Positions 35,169-44,520 of a stretch of DNA of 64,000 bases are shown one piece after another. A program made the translations under genes and the position numbers. Each line of letters opens with the position of its first letter. The stretch's first letter is position 1. Under the pieces are notes generated by a model. It did no database searches. It saw only the letters and a program-made list of their open reading frames with translations, and had not been told where the DNA came from. Origin of the DNA: Gammaproteobacteria bacterium (lineage in GTDB: Bacteria > Pseudomonadota > Gammaproteobacteria > Steroidobacterales > Woeseiaceae); NCBI GenBank assembly GCA_024639825.1, contig JAHEGH010000004.1, positions 28,791 to 92,790 on the forward strand. Reading direction: 5' to 3'.

Positions 35169-35900
35169 TTGAGCAGCCGCCTTCGCTACACCATACCCAA
35201 CGCATTCACTGCGCTGAGCCTGTTGCTCGGAATTGGGTCAATTATGACGACTCAGCTGGGCGAACTGGAACTCGCTGCATGGCTTGTCGTCTGGTGCGCA
35301 TTGCTCGATGTGATGGACGGCTTGTCCGCGCGCCTCCTCAATGCAACTTCCGACTTTGGTGCTGAGTTCGATTCCATGGCGGATCTGGTCTCGTTCGGCG
35401 TCGCGCCTGCCGTGCTGATTCTGAATGCCGGCATGGAGATCGGTGGTGTCGAGTACGAATCGGGACAATTCTGGGTGTTGATGCTTGCCGTTGCCGTCTT
35501 CGCGCTGGCTGGCGCGATGCGTCTGGCGCGATTCAACCTGACTTCCGATCAACCTGGCACTGGCTGGTTTGCTGGCGTGCCAATAACGGCTGCGGGTGGT
35601 GGGCTCGTACCGGCGGTGATTCTCGTCTTGATTTATCACCCGGATGTTGCGGCTGTGTTGCCGTTACATCTCTATCTGCCTGTCATGATGTTTGTGCTCG
35701 CACTGCTGATGATCTCGAGAATTCGTTTCCCCAAAGCCAAGAAGCGTGACAGCCTGTTCGTCAACGCATTCCAGGTGATTGTGATAGCAGGTGTCTACTA
35801 CTGCGGCATCACGCGATCCTATCCGGAGTATCTGCTTGGAATGGGGCTCTTCGTGCTGGTCTCAGGGATTATAGCCGGCCGCATTACGCGCCAGTCCTGA
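35169..35900 (+). CDS. pssA: CDP-diacylglycerol-serine O-phosphatidyltransferase
   Basis: This 243-residue integral membrane enzyme makes phosphatidylserine from CDP-diacylglycerol and serine. It carries the CDP-alcohol phosphotransferase motif DGLSARLLNATSDFGAEFDS, which supplies the catalytic aspartates. It is the multi-helix type (type II) rather than the PLD-like E. coli PssA. Translation begins at TTG 35169 after AAGAGG, ten bases upstream. Phosphatidylserine decarboxylase is not in the window. Confidence 0.9.
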   Translation: MSSRLRYTIPNAFTALSLLLGIGSIMTTQLGELELAAWLVVWCALLDVMDGLSARLLNATSDFGAEFDSMADLVSFGVAPAVLILNAGMEIGGVEYESGQFWVLMLAVAVFALAGAMRLARFNLTSDQPGTGWFAGVPITAAGGGLVPAVILVLIYHPDVAAVLPLHLYLPVMMFVLALLMISRIRFPKAKKRDSLFVNAFQVIVIAGVYYCGITRSYPEYLLGMGLFVLVSGIIAGRITRQS

Positions 35901-35945
35901 TTGATTGTTTGCGTCGGACCGCCCTTAGGACCGCAAGGAGAAGTC

Positions 35946-38357
35946 ATGCCAAACCGTTTCCTGTGCTGGACACTCGTCCTGTATCTGCTGCTCCCCGCCG
36001 GGCAGATCTCCGCCCAGCAGCCGTCGATCGATGTGACCGCATACGAGTCCTTCGAAGGATTCATCGACACATGGTGGGATGAGGAAACGGGTCGCATGCT
36101 GGTGCGCGTCGAGGAATTCGACGTGCCATTCATATACCAGACTTCATTGCCACGAGGTGTAGGCTCAAATGACCTCGGGCTTGATCGTGGACAGCTTGGT
36201 GCGACGAAAATCGTGCGCTTCATGCGCAGCGGACCGAAGATCTTGCTCGTGGAAGACAATCTCCAGTATCGCGCGCGCAGCGACAACGCCGACGAGCGCC
36301 AGGCGATCACGGAATCGTTCGCCCGATCCGTGATCTGGGGCTTTACCGATATTGACAGTGACACGGCGTCGACGATTATTGATGCCACCGCTTTTTTTGT
36401 TCGTGATTCGCATGCTTTGGGTGCGCGTCTGGCAGCTGCGGGCGAAGGCACATTCAGCGTGGACGATTCACGGTCCGCCATCTTCCTGCCACGCACGAAA
36501 GCATTTCCGGATAACACCGAGGTTGAGGCAATCATCACGCTTGTCGGCAGTGCGACCGGGCCGCATCTCCCGACCGTTGTTCCTGACAGCACCGCACTGA
36601 CAGTCCATGTCCACCACTCGTTCATTCGTTTACCCGACGACAACTACGAACCGCTTCCTTACGATCCGCGCGCCGGGGTGATCGGATTGCACTATGACAC
36701 CGGCGGGTTTGCTGACTATGCGACGCCGATCGGTGGCCAGCTGATAAAGGATTTCGGCCGTCGCCATCGGCTGGAGAAGAAGGATCCCTCCGCCGAGGTC
36801 AGCGAGGCAGTTGAGCCCATAATCTACTACCTGGATCGAGGCGCGCCCGAGCCCGTAAGGTCTGCGTTACTCGATGGTGCGCGATGGTGGGCCCAGGCGT
36901 TCGAAGCGGCAGGCTACAAAGATGCCTACCGGGTGGAGATGTTGCCCGAAGGCGCGGACCCGATGGACGTGCGCTACAACGTTATCCAGTGGGTGCATCG
37001 CTCGACACGTGGCTGGTCTTACGGATCGTCCGTTCTCGACCCGCGCACAGGCGAGATTCTAAAAGGGCACGTGTCGCTTGGTTCGCTGCGTGTCCGGCAG
37101 GATTACCTGATCGCCGAAGGCCTGTTGGCCCCCTACGATGACGGGTCGGTGCCGCCCGAAATGCTGGAGATGTCGCTCGCACGGATTCGCCAGTTGTCCG
37201 CACATGAGGTCGGCCACACGCTTGGTTTCGAGCACAACTTCGCTGCCAGCACCCAGGATCGCTCCTCGGTGATGGATTACCCTGCGCCGCTGGTTCGCAT
37301 CACTGCATACGGCGATCTCGACCTGTCGGAAGCCTATGACATTGGCATAGGGGAATGGGATAAGCGGACGGTGCTCTATGCGTACCAGGATTTTCCAGAT
37401 GGCGTTGATCGTACAAAAGGGCGTTTGGAAATATTGCACGAAACGTTCCGCGAGGGTTTCAAATACGTCTCCGACATGGATTCTCGTGCGGTTTCCACGT
37501 CACATCCGGATGGCAATCTCTGGGACAATGGTGCCGATGCTATTGCCGAGCTCGAGCATCTGATGCGGGTTCGCGAAATTGCCCTGCAGCGATTTTCGGA
37601 GCGCAATATTCGGATCGGACGACCACTGGCGACTATTGAAGAAACCCTGGTGCCGATCTATCTGCTGCACCGGTTCCAGATTCAGGCAGTTGGCAAACTC
37701 ATAGGTGGGCAGTATTTCAGCTACCGCTTGCGCGCCGATCCACAGGCTGATGCCCGCCCGGTGGCTGTGGCACGCCAGCAGCAAGCTATTGATGCGTTGC
37801 TGGCAACGCTGGACCCAAAGGTTCTGGGTTTGCCGCAGAGCCTGGTTGATGCGATCACGCCGCGCGTGCCGAACGACCCTAAATCCCGTGAGACCTTCGC
37901 GGGTAACACCGGCATGAATTTCGATGCGATCGCACCCGCGCGTAGCTCGGTTGTCCTGACGCTGCAGGTTTTGCTCGACCCGAGCAGGGCAGCACGTCTC
38001 GAGCGCGCAGGATCGATCGGTTTCGATGCCATTGCCCAGGGCCTGCTCAGCGCCAGCTGGTACGCAGAACCCGGGAGTGGCATCGAAGCGGCGATCCAGC
38101 GTCAGACCAATATGCAGGTCCTGTATGGATTGATGGCGCTGGCATTTGATGAAGGTGCTGACGGCGACGTGCGAGCTCGCGCATACGCGGCAGTAACTGA
38201 GCTGCAGGACTGGTTGTCGGGACGCAGTTCGCGCGATCGTGCAGCACGCGCCCAATACCGTTTCGCAGAACAGGAGATCCGGCGTCTCATGGATAACCCG
38301 GATGCCATAAAGACGCTCATTCCGGCAACGGTGCCTCCCGGGTCTCCCATCGGCTGA
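35946..38357 (+). CDS. Large exported metzincin-like metalloprotease (DUF5117/DUF4953 type)
   Basis: This 803-residue protein has a signal peptide (about residues 1-25, ending SAQ). The metzincin zinc site HEVGHTLGFEHN places His420, Glu421, His424 and His430, and a downstream SSVMDYPAPLV fits the Met-turn. The long N-terminal region (about residues 30-330) matches the DUF5117/5118-bearing bacterial family annotated as zinc-dependent metalloproteases. The start at 35946 follows AAGGAG. Substrate unknown. It lies 45 bp after pssA and 20 bp before the symporter gene. Confidence 0.88.
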   Translation: MPNRFLCWTLVLYLLLPAGQISAQQPSIDVTAYESFEGFIDTWWDEETGRMLVRVEEFDVPFIYQTSLPRGVGSNDLGLDRGQLGATKIVRFMRSGPKILLVEDNLQYRARSDNADERQAITESFARSVIWGFTDIDSDTASTIIDATAFFVRDSHALGARLAAAGEGTFSVDDSRSAIFLPRTKAFPDNTEVEAIITLVGSATGPHLPTVVPDSTALTVHVHHSFIRLPDDNYEPLPYDPRAGVIGLHYDTGGFADYATPIGGQLIKDFGRRHRLEKKDPSAEVSEAVEPIIYYLDRGAPEPVRSALLDGARWWAQAFEAAGYKDAYRVEMLPEGADPMDVRYNVIQWVHRSTRGWSYGSSVLDPRTGEILKGHVSLGSLRVRQDYLIAEGLLAPYDDGSVPPEMLEMSLARIRQLSAHEVGHTLGFEHNFAASTQDRSSVMDYPAPLVRITAYGDLDLSEAYDIGIGEWDKRTVLYAYQDFPDGVDRTKGRLEILHETFREGFKYVSDMDSRAVSTSHPDGNLWDNGADAIAELEHLMRVREIALQRFSERNIRIGRPLATIEETLVPIYLLHRFQIQAVGKLIGGQYFSYRLRADPQADARPVAVARQQQAIDALLATLDPKVLGLPQSLVDAITPRVPNDPKSRETFAGNTGMNFDAIAPARSSVVLTLQVLLDPSRAARLERAGSIGFDAIAQGLLSASWYAEPGSGIEAAIQRQTNMQVLYGLMALAFDEGADGDVRARAYAAVTELQDWLSGRSSRDRAARAQYRFAEQEIRRLMDNPDAIKTLIPATVPPGSPIG

Positions 38358-38377
38358 TTTCAGAGCACGCTGCGCCT

Positions 38378-39799
38378 ATGTCCACAACTGTCACTGTACT
38401 CATTGTTTATCTCGGCATCCTGGCTGCGCTGGCGATCTGGAGTCGCCGCGAAACGCACACGCTGTCGGGCTTCTATCTCGCAGGCAAAAAACTGCCGTAC
38501 TGGGTAGTGGCGTTCAGCACCAATGCGACGGGCGAAAGTGGTTGGCTGCTGCTTGGCCTGTCGGGTATGGGTTATGCGGTAGGCGCGCAGGCTTACTGGG
38601 TCGTCGTTGGTGAGATCCTCGGCATCGGCCTGTCGTGGGGGTTGGTGTCGCGCAAGCTCAAGAAACTGGGCGATGAGACCGATGCGATCACGGTCCCGGA
38701 TGTGCTTGCGGCAAAGTTTCAGGATCAATGGCACCTGGTTCGCGGTGTTGCCGTACTGATCATATTGGTCATGGTGACGACGTATGTGACGGCGCAGATG
38801 GTGGCGTCGGGCAAGGCGTTCTCAAGTTTCCTGGGTATGGATTACACGACGGGCGTCATCGTCGGCGCGGTGTTCATCATTGGGTACACGTTTGTCGGTG
38901 GCTACAAGGCGGTGTCCTATACTGACGTCGTGCAGGGTGTACTCATGTTGCTGGGCCTCATAGCGGTGCCGACAGCAGCTATTATCGCGTCCGGTGGATG
39001 GGATGAGGTAAAGCTCTCTCTTTCTCAGCAGGACCCTGCGTTGCTCGACCTGTTCGCATTCACCGGCAAGCCTGTCTGGATTGGCATAGCGAGCTTTGTA
39101 GCGATCGGCCTGCCGTTTATCGGCGTGCCGCAATTGTTGATTCGCTACATGTCGGCGCGCGATGACATGGAGATCCGGAAGGCGCGCATTGTGTCGCTGG
39201 TCGTCCTGTTTATTTTCACGGCCGGAGCCGTGACGGCCGGAGTCGCGGGTCGCGCTCTGTATCCGGGACTCGACGATCCGGAGATAATTTTCCCGGTCAT
39301 CTCGAACAATCTGTTCCCCCCGATAATTGCCGGGATGCTGCTTGTGGTGGTTTTGTCCGCAATCATGTCCACCGTCGATTCGTTACTGCTTCTGGCATCC
39401 TCGTCGGTGGTTCGTGATACCTACCAGAAGATCATGGGCAGCAATGACAGCGACGCACGCCTGGCAAGCTACGGCAAGATCGTGACGATCGTGATTGGCA
39501 TCATCGCCGTCGTGCTGGGCATCCAGGAGCCACGCGTGATTTTCCATTTCGTACTGGCATCGTGGTCGGGACTCGGGTCGGCGTTCGGCCCGGTTATACT
39601 GGGTATCCTCTATTACAAACGCATCACCTGGGAGGGCGTGCTTGCCGGCATGTCCGGAGGATTCCTGGCGAGCGTCGCCTGGCTGACCTGGTTCAAGGCT
39701 GACTACCACGGCCTGTACGAGGCAATCCCGGGTTTCACCACCGGACTGGTGCTGACCTATGGTGTGAGTTACATGACCAGCAGAAAAAAATCAGCTTGA
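38378..39799 (+). CDS. Sodium/solute symporter (PutP-like)
   Basis: This 473-residue carrier has about thirteen membrane segments of the SSS family. Typical blocks are FYLAGKKLPYWVVAFSTNATGESGWLLLG (start of the core), IGYTFVGGYKAVSYTDVVQG, and AIMSTVDSLLLLASSSVVRD. The latter resembles the proline permease Na+ site region. PutP itself carries proline, but the SSS family is broad, so the solute is not certain. It lies directly after a secreted protease, which could supply amino acids. Confidence 0.88.
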   Translation: MSTTVTVLIVYLGILAALAIWSRRETHTLSGFYLAGKKLPYWVVAFSTNATGESGWLLLGLSGMGYAVGAQAYWVVVGEILGIGLSWGLVSRKLKKLGDETDAITVPDVLAAKFQDQWHLVRGVAVLIILVMVTTYVTAQMVASGKAFSSFLGMDYTTGVIVGAVFIIGYTFVGGYKAVSYTDVVQGVLMLLGLIAVPTAAIIASGGWDEVKLSLSQQDPALLDLFAFTGKPVWIGIASFVAIGLPFIGVPQLLIRYMSARDDMEIRKARIVSLVVLFIFTAGAVTAGVAGRALYPGLDDPEIIFPVISNNLFPPIIAGMLLVVVLSAIMSTVDSLLLLASSSVVRDTYQKIMGSNDSDARLASYGKIVTIVIGIIAVVLGIQEPRVIFHFVLASWSGLGSAFGPVILGILYYKRITWEGVLAGMSGGFLASVAWLTWFKADYHGLYEAIPGFTTGLVLTYGVSYMTSRKKSA

Positions 39800-39862
39800 G
39801 GTGTAACCGAGTCCGGCGACCGCCCCTATAACGATATAAGAACTTTATTTGAGGGTATGTCG

Positions 39863-40801
39863 ATGCGTTATCTGAAGATCCTGGTTGTTGGACTGCTTTT
39901 GACCGTGCCGGTCCTGGCTACTGCGGAGGTTGAGGACCTCCCGGGGTCGGCCGTTTGGTATTTTCACATTGATCTCGAGCAAATGCGTAAGGACGGGCCG
40001 GGCCAGAGTGTCTATGCGTGGCTTCAGGACGAGGCATTTTCCGATATCGAGGAAGACGTCGGTGTGGATCTGGACAAAGAGCTCGACAGCATGACGGCGT
40101 TTTCGCTCGAAGGCTCGGGGCCTGTAATCCTGTTTGAAGGCAACTTCAGCCAGGAGACCCGGGATAAGATAATGGCCTTCGTTGCCGCCGATGGTGATCT
40201 CACTCCGATCAAAGCCTCAGGCAAAACCTATTACCATTTTTCTGGCACAGACGACCACGAGAGCCTGAACCTGTCTGATGGTGACATCGAAATAGACATC
40301 GAGTCGCTCGAAGATGAGGCTTGGGTCAGCCTGGCGCTCAAGAACAAGATCCTGATTACCGGCGCTGAGGAGCAGATGCAGGGATTGCTTGCCAACAACG
40401 GTAAGATTGCGGGCAGGAAGAGCCACGATGGTGCCCTGCTGGTGCTATCCGCCGAGAAAACACTGTTGCAGGCGGGCATGAACTCTGCGGCGATGAGCGA
40501 TGGCGGCGACTCGGACTGGGATTCCAATATTCTGCGCAACACCAAGCAGGTCGCGTTCATGATGGCCGCGGCCGCCGACAAACTCGCGCTGGAGGCCAGG
40601 TTGGTGACAACCGAGCCTGAAATGGCCGAATCGCTGGCCAGCGTGGTTCGTGGCCTGGTAAGCCTGATGTCCTTCAGTGATGACGTGGACGAGGAAACGG
40701 TTGCTGTATTACAGGGCACCAAGGTTGAAGCCAGTGGGAACAACCTCAGCATTTCACTGGCAATCGCCCCGGATCTCGTTGTTCGGACGCTAAGTGAGTG
40801 A
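39863..40801 (+). CDS. Exported protein of unknown function upstream of an ECF sigma factor
   Basis: This 312-residue protein has a signal peptide (about residues 1-21, ending ATA) and an acidic mature part: DLPGSAVWYFHIDLEQMRKD, GKTYYHFSGTDDHESLNL, and a closing VTTEPEMAESLASVVRGL. I recognise no family. GAGGG at 39851-39855 favours the ATG at 39863 over the one at 39857. The stop overlaps the sigma-factor GTG by eight bases, so expression is coupled. It may report on or respond to envelope state. Confidence 0.75.
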   Translation: MRYLKILVVGLLLTVPVLATAEVEDLPGSAVWYFHIDLEQMRKDGPGQSVYAWLQDEAFSDIEEDVGVDLDKELDSMTAFSLEGSGPVILFEGNFSQETRDKIMAFVAADGDLTPIKASGKTYYHFSGTDDHESLNLSDGDIEIDIESLEDEAWVSLALKNKILITGAEEQMQGLLANNGKIAGRKSHDGALLVLSAEKTLLQAGMNSAAMSDGGDSDWDSNILRNTKQVAFMMAAAADKLALEARLVTTEPEMAESLASVVRGLVSLMSFSDDVDEETVAVLQGTKVEASGNNLSISLAIAPDLVVRTLSE

Positions 40802-41336
40802 CGAACTCAAACTGATTGCCGCCGCTAAAGCGGGGTCCGCGGACGCATTCGCGGACCTCGTGCGTGCTTACAGAGTGCGCCTGCTGCGCTTTTTACTGAC
40901 GCGTAGCCCGAGCTATGCGGATGCGGAGGACGTGTTACAGGACACATTGATAGCCGCCTTTCGCTACCTGCACTCCTATGATCCGCGCTGGCGTTTCAGC
41001 ACCTGGCTGTATCGTATTGCGATTCGCAATGCCGCCAAGTCGCGCGGTCCGGATCTCGTAGAGATCGGCGATCTGCGTGACGAAGAAAACGACCCTCTGC
41101 AGCAGTGCATCGCCGACTCCGAGACAGACAATCTGTGGCTCAATGCGCGCCAGTTGCTCAACGACGACGTGTTCGCGGCCATGTGGCTGCGCTATGCCGA
41201 AGACATGTCGATCAGTGATATTTCCAAATCCCTGGACCGCTCTGCGTCCTGGACCAAAGTCAACCTGATGAGAGGGCGGCGTGTGCTTGAAACGCACCTG
41301 AACGGTGCCGCCCAACAAAGTGAAGCCTATGGATAA
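40794..41336 (+). CDS. ECF-type RNA polymerase sigma factor
   Basis: This 180-residue protein has the ECF layout. Region 2 (about residues 10-75) contains AYRVRLLRFL, DAEDVLQDTLIAAFRYL and FSTWLYRIAIRNA. Region 4 (about 115-170) contains ISDISKSLDRSASWTKVNLMRGRR. No sigma region 1 or 3 is present. It begins at GTG 40794 inside the end of the exported-protein gene and ends inside the start of a small single-helix protein gene, the usual sign of a sigma/anti-sigma pair. Confidence 0.92.
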   Translation: MSDELKLIAAAKAGSADAFADLVRAYRVRLLRFLLTRSPSYADAEDVLQDTLIAAFRYLHSYDPRWRFSTWLYRIAIRNAAKSRGPDLVEIGDLRDEENDPLQQCIADSETDNLWLNARQLLNDDVFAAMWLRYAEDMSISDISKSLDRSASWTKVNLMRGRRVLETHLNGAAQQSEAYG

Positions 41337-41721
41337 GTTAGCCAGACAACTGCACGACGACGCACAGCGAATTGATGTGTCGGTATCCGATGAGCTCGAT
41401 CGTCGTATCGAAGCATCATTGCGTGCCGTAACGCCCGAGTTCGAAGAGAGTTACCCGGCGCCCGTGGCCAGGCCACCACTTTTCGGGTGGGCGAGCACGA
41501 TCACTGGTGTAGCCGCAGCTGTTGCCTTGATTGCTATCGTAAACTGGCGCGCGCCGGCTGAACCGGTGCCGCCGCCCGTCAATATAGTTGCTGCGATTCC
41601 TTCGATCGAACTCAAAGCCGAAACTGCAGTCCTGACGGGACCGCTGCAACAGGAGCTGGACCGACTCCAGTCGGATCTCAAGAAAGCCGAAGAGAAGGTC
41701 AAGCAGGATATAGGCCTCTAA
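41329..41721 (+). CDS. Candidate membrane anti-sigma factor
   Basis: This 130-residue protein has a charged cytoplasmic N-terminal part (residues 1-45), one membrane helix (about 50-70, GWASTITGVAAAVALIAIV), and a periplasmic, heptad-like coiled segment (about 100-130). It lacks a recognisable zinc-binding anti-sigma motif. Its position overlapping the sigma-factor stop by eight bases is what suggests the role. The frame continues upstream to 41305, but ATG 41329 is the natural start. Confidence 0.65.
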   Translation: MDKLARQLHDDAQRIDVSVSDELDRRIEASLRAVTPEFEESYPAPVARPPLFGWASTITGVAAAVALIAIVNWRAPAEPVPPPVNIVAAIPSIELKAETAVLTGPLQQELDRLQSDLKKAEEKVKQDIGL

Positions 41722-41786
41722 TACGCTGCGTGCCTCGTTCGCCTGCTGGCCTATCAGGTATATTGGGCCTTTTGGTGCGGGGCCGC

Positions 41787-42164
41787 ATGGAGCTAAACCA
41801 GGTCACTCTCCCGACCATTGATTACGACGCGTCTGTTGCCTTCTATAAGGTACTCGGGCTGGTACAGATCGTAGACAGCCCGCCGCGCTATGCGCGATTC
41901 GAGGCGGACAATGGCGCGACGCTGTCCATACACGCAGTTGATGAACTTGCCGAAGCAACCGGCGTGACCCTATATTTCGAAGTGGACGATGTGGACGCCC
42001 GGGTTCGCGAGCTGGAAGTCGCGGGACTGGTATTCGAGTCACAGCCGGTCGACCAGCGCTGGCTTTGGCGCGAGGCTTATTTACGCGACCCGGCCGGCAA
42101 CGTCATTTGCATTTTTCATGGTGGTGAGAACAGGCGATACCCGCCGTGGCGACTGCGCCAATAA
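41787..42164 (+). CDS. VOC (glyoxalase/dioxygenase fold) protein
   Basis: This protein of about 125 residues begins MELNQVTLPTIDYDASVAFY and has two beta-alpha-beta-beta-beta modules, ending WRDAYLRDPAGNVICIFH-like (here WREAYLRDPAGNVICIF). The metal-ligand pattern of glyoxalases is only partly visible (Glu in DPAGNVI region). The family is too broad for a substrate. The frame extends upstream to 41730, but ATG 41787 matches the usual family N-terminus. Confidence 0.85.
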   Translation: MELNQVTLPTIDYDASVAFYKVLGLVQIVDSPPRYARFEADNGATLSIHAVDELAEATGVTLYFEVDDVDARVRELEVAGLVFESQPVDQRWLWREAYLRDPAGNVICIFHGGENRRYPPWRLRQ

Positions 42165-42228
42165 CGGGCACTTTCGGTTATCGTTGGTTTCCTCGGGCCA
42201 GGAATTCATTAGCAGGGCAGGGTTTTTT

Positions 42229-43284
42229 GTGCATGCCATTATTTTCGACATCGACGGCACGCTATTGCAGTCCGCGGCCGTCGACGACGCCCTTTACCGG
42301 GCAGCGGTTAGCGCGGTGCTGGGACCGGTTCAACTGAGACCGTCGCTGCACGCCTATGACTACGTTACCGACACAGGTATCTTGTCGCAGATCCTCGCGG
42401 ATAACGATATCCCCGTTGCCCGGGAACCGATGGATGAAATCAAGTCTCACTTTGTGGCGCTATTACGCGACCACATCGATACAAACGGGCCGTTCAAGGA
42501 GGTCCCGGGCGCATCCAGGCTGCTGCTGGAACTTTCTGAATCTGAATCACATGCTGTCGCCATTGCAACCGGCGGGTGGCGCGAGAGCGCCGAGCTGAAA
42601 CTCCAGTCGGCCGGTATCGACTATGCAAACATCCCGCTGGCAACCGCCAACGATCACCGTGAACGGACGGGGATCATGCAAATCGCGCTGGGGCAGCTCG
42701 GCGACGACCTCGGATCCGTAACCTACTACGGAGATGGTCCCTGGGACCGGGAAGCCTGCGCAGCCCTGGGATGGCGGTTTGTGTCGGTCGGCCCGGAGTT
42801 GAGCGGTATTGATTCCTATATTGATCACCGCCCGGTGGTTCACGCGATCCGGCCAATGTGCGTCGACGATATGGATGCTATCTTCGAGGTGCGAACCTCT
42901 GTCCAGCACAATCACATGAGCGATGATCAGCTACGTGAGATCGGGATTACACGTGAGCGGGTTGCAGAGCAGCTGCAGGCGGGGGAGGTGGCTGGCTGGT
43001 GTGCTATCTGCGGTGACCGGGTAGAGGGTTTTTCTTTGGCGACCGGGCACACGCGTGAGATCAATGCGTTGTTCGTCCTGCCCGAAAAATCCGGCTACGG
43101 AATGGGGAAGGACCTGCTTGAGGAGGCTGTCGAATACCTGCGGCGCCAGGCACCTGGTCCCGTGCGTCTTCGTACGGACCCGACAACACCGGCCTATGCG
43201 TTCTATCTGCGCAGGGGCTGGCGGGATACCGGAATAGATTACGAGGGCGTCGGACCTGACCGCTATCTCGAACTGGAGTCTTAA
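42229..43284 (+). CDS. HAD hydrolase fused to GNAT acetyltransferase
   Basis: This 351-residue protein joins two enzymes. Residues 1-200 form a HAD phosphatase with nucleophile motif FDIDGTLLQ (Asp7, Asp9), VAIATGG (motif II) and YYGDGPWDREAC (motif IV). Residues 206-351 form a GNAT domain opening HAIRPMCVDDMDAIFEVR, with INALFVLPEKSGYGMGKDLL (acetyl-CoA loop) and RRGWRDTGIDYEG near the end. The start is taken as GTG 42229, with AGGGCAGGG upstream; the frame continues to 41989 but overlaps the VOC gene. The next gene, a nucleoside carrier, begins at 43285 with no gap. Confidence 0.85.
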   Translation: MHAIIFDIDGTLLQSAAVDDALYRAAVSAVLGPVQLRPSLHAYDYVTDTGILSQILADNDIPVAREPMDEIKSHFVALLRDHIDTNGPFKEVPGASRLLLELSESESHAVAIATGGWRESAELKLQSAGIDYANIPLATANDHRERTGIMQIALGQLGDDLGSVTYYGDGPWDREACAALGWRFVSVGPELSGIDSYIDHRPVVHAIRPMCVDDMDAIFEVRTSVQHNHMSDDQLREIGITRERVAEQLQAGEVAGWCAICGDRVEGFSLATGHTREINALFVLPEKSGYGMGKDLLEEAVEYLRRQAPGPVRLRTDPTTPAYAFYLRRGWRDTGIDYEGVGPDRYLELES

Positions 43285-44508
43285 ATGCAGGCAGGAATGA
43301 GTCTTATAGGCGTTGCGACGATCCTGGGCATTGCGTACCTGATGTCGTCCAACCGTGGCGCCATCAGGATCCGCACGGTCGGCATCGCATTTGCGATTCA
43401 GGCGACGGTGGCTGCGATCGTGTTGTATGTCCCGCAAGGCGGCGCGGTCCTCGACAAAGTCGTGCGGGGTGTCCAGTTCGTGATCAACCAGGGCAGGCAC
43501 GGCATCGAGTTTCTCTTCGGTACAAAAATAGAGGCGTCGCTGGGTTTCACGGTCGCGTTCAATGTGCTGCCCGTTATTGTGTTCTTCGCCGCGCTCATGT
43601 CAGTGCTGTATTACCTTGGCATCATGCAGCGAGTCGTGGGCACGCTCGGTGGCTGGCTGCACCGGCTGCTTGGCACGAGTCACGCCGAATCGGTATCGGC
43701 CGTATCCAATATCTTTGTGGGCCACACGGATGCGCCGCTTGTCGTTCGACCCTACCTCAAGGGTATGACTCAGTCGGAGCTGTTCGCCGTGATGACCGGT
43801 GGCTGCGCGACGATAGCGGGTGCCGTCATGATGGGTTACGCGCAAATGGGCGTTGAACTCAAGTACCTGATCACGGCCAGTTTTATGGCGGCGCCGGGCG
43901 GGCTCATGATGGCGAAGATCCTGATACCCGAGACCGTGCCGCACAACGAACGACCGGAACCCGAAGTCGTTGCCGAGGAAGACAGGCCGGTCAATATTTT
44001 CGAGGCGATCGGCAATGGCGCGATGATTGGTCTGCAGGTCGCCCTGGGCGTCGGTGCCATGCTCGTCGCCTTCGTCGGACTCATCTTCCTTGTCAACGGC
44101 CTGCTCGAGCTGGGAGGAGGCCTGGTCGGTATCGAGGGCCTGACCGTGCAGTGGATACTCGGCAAATTGTTCGCGCCTATCGCATTCTTGCTGGGCGTGC
44201 CGTGGGATGAGGCCGCGATTGCCGGCAGCCTGATCGGTCAGAAACTCGTGATCAATGAATTCTATGCGTACTTCACCTTCGTCGGGGTCAAGGAGACCCT
44301 GTCGCCCTATACGCAGCTGGTCGTGACGTTTGCGCTGTGTGGCTTTTCGAATCTCGCATCCATAGCCATCCTGCTCGGTGGGCTCGGTGCCATCGCACCC
44401 TCCAGGCGCCATGACATAGCAAGACTTGGTCTAAAGGCGGTAATTGGAGGTACACTGGTCAACCTGTTGAATGCATCGCTGGCGGGATTTTTCTTCGCCA
44501 TACAGTGA
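43285..44508 (+). CDS. CNT (NupC-type) nucleoside transporter, GHTD variant
   Basis: This 407-residue concentrative nucleoside transporter has the family core: VSNIFVGHTDAPLVVRPYL, GAVMMGYAQMG, KLVINEFYAYF and CGFSNLASIAILLGGLG. In the Vibrio CNT structure GQTE contacts the nucleobase. Here it reads GHTD (residues 146-149), so two base contacts are altered, while the ribose-contacting Glu, Asn and Ser positions appear kept. It follows the HAD-GNAT gene with no gap and precedes deoB by 12 bp. Base preference may be shifted. Confidence 0.92.
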   Translation: MQAGMSLIGVATILGIAYLMSSNRGAIRIRTVGIAFAIQATVAAIVLYVPQGGAVLDKVVRGVQFVINQGRHGIEFLFGTKIEASLGFTVAFNVLPVIVFFAALMSVLYYLGIMQRVVGTLGGWLHRLLGTSHAESVSAVSNIFVGHTDAPLVVRPYLKGMTQSELFAVMTGGCATIAGAVMMGYAQMGVELKYLITASFMAAPGGLMMAKILIPETVPHNERPEPEVVAEEDRPVNIFEAIGNGAMIGLQVALGVGAMLVAFVGLIFLVNGLLELGGGLVGIEGLTVQWILGKLFAPIAFLLGVPWDEAAIAGSLIGQKLVINEFYAYFTFVGVKETLSPYTQLVVTFALCGFSNLASIAILLGGLGAIAPSRRHDIARLGLKAVIGGTLVNLLNASLAGFFFAIQ

Positions 44509-44520
44509 AACGAAAGGACT

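Noticed and set aside
41989..42228. N-terminal extension of the HAD-GNAT protein
   Set aside because: It overlaps the VOC gene and lacks HAD features; GTG 42229 directly precedes the HAD motif and has a ribosome-binding site.
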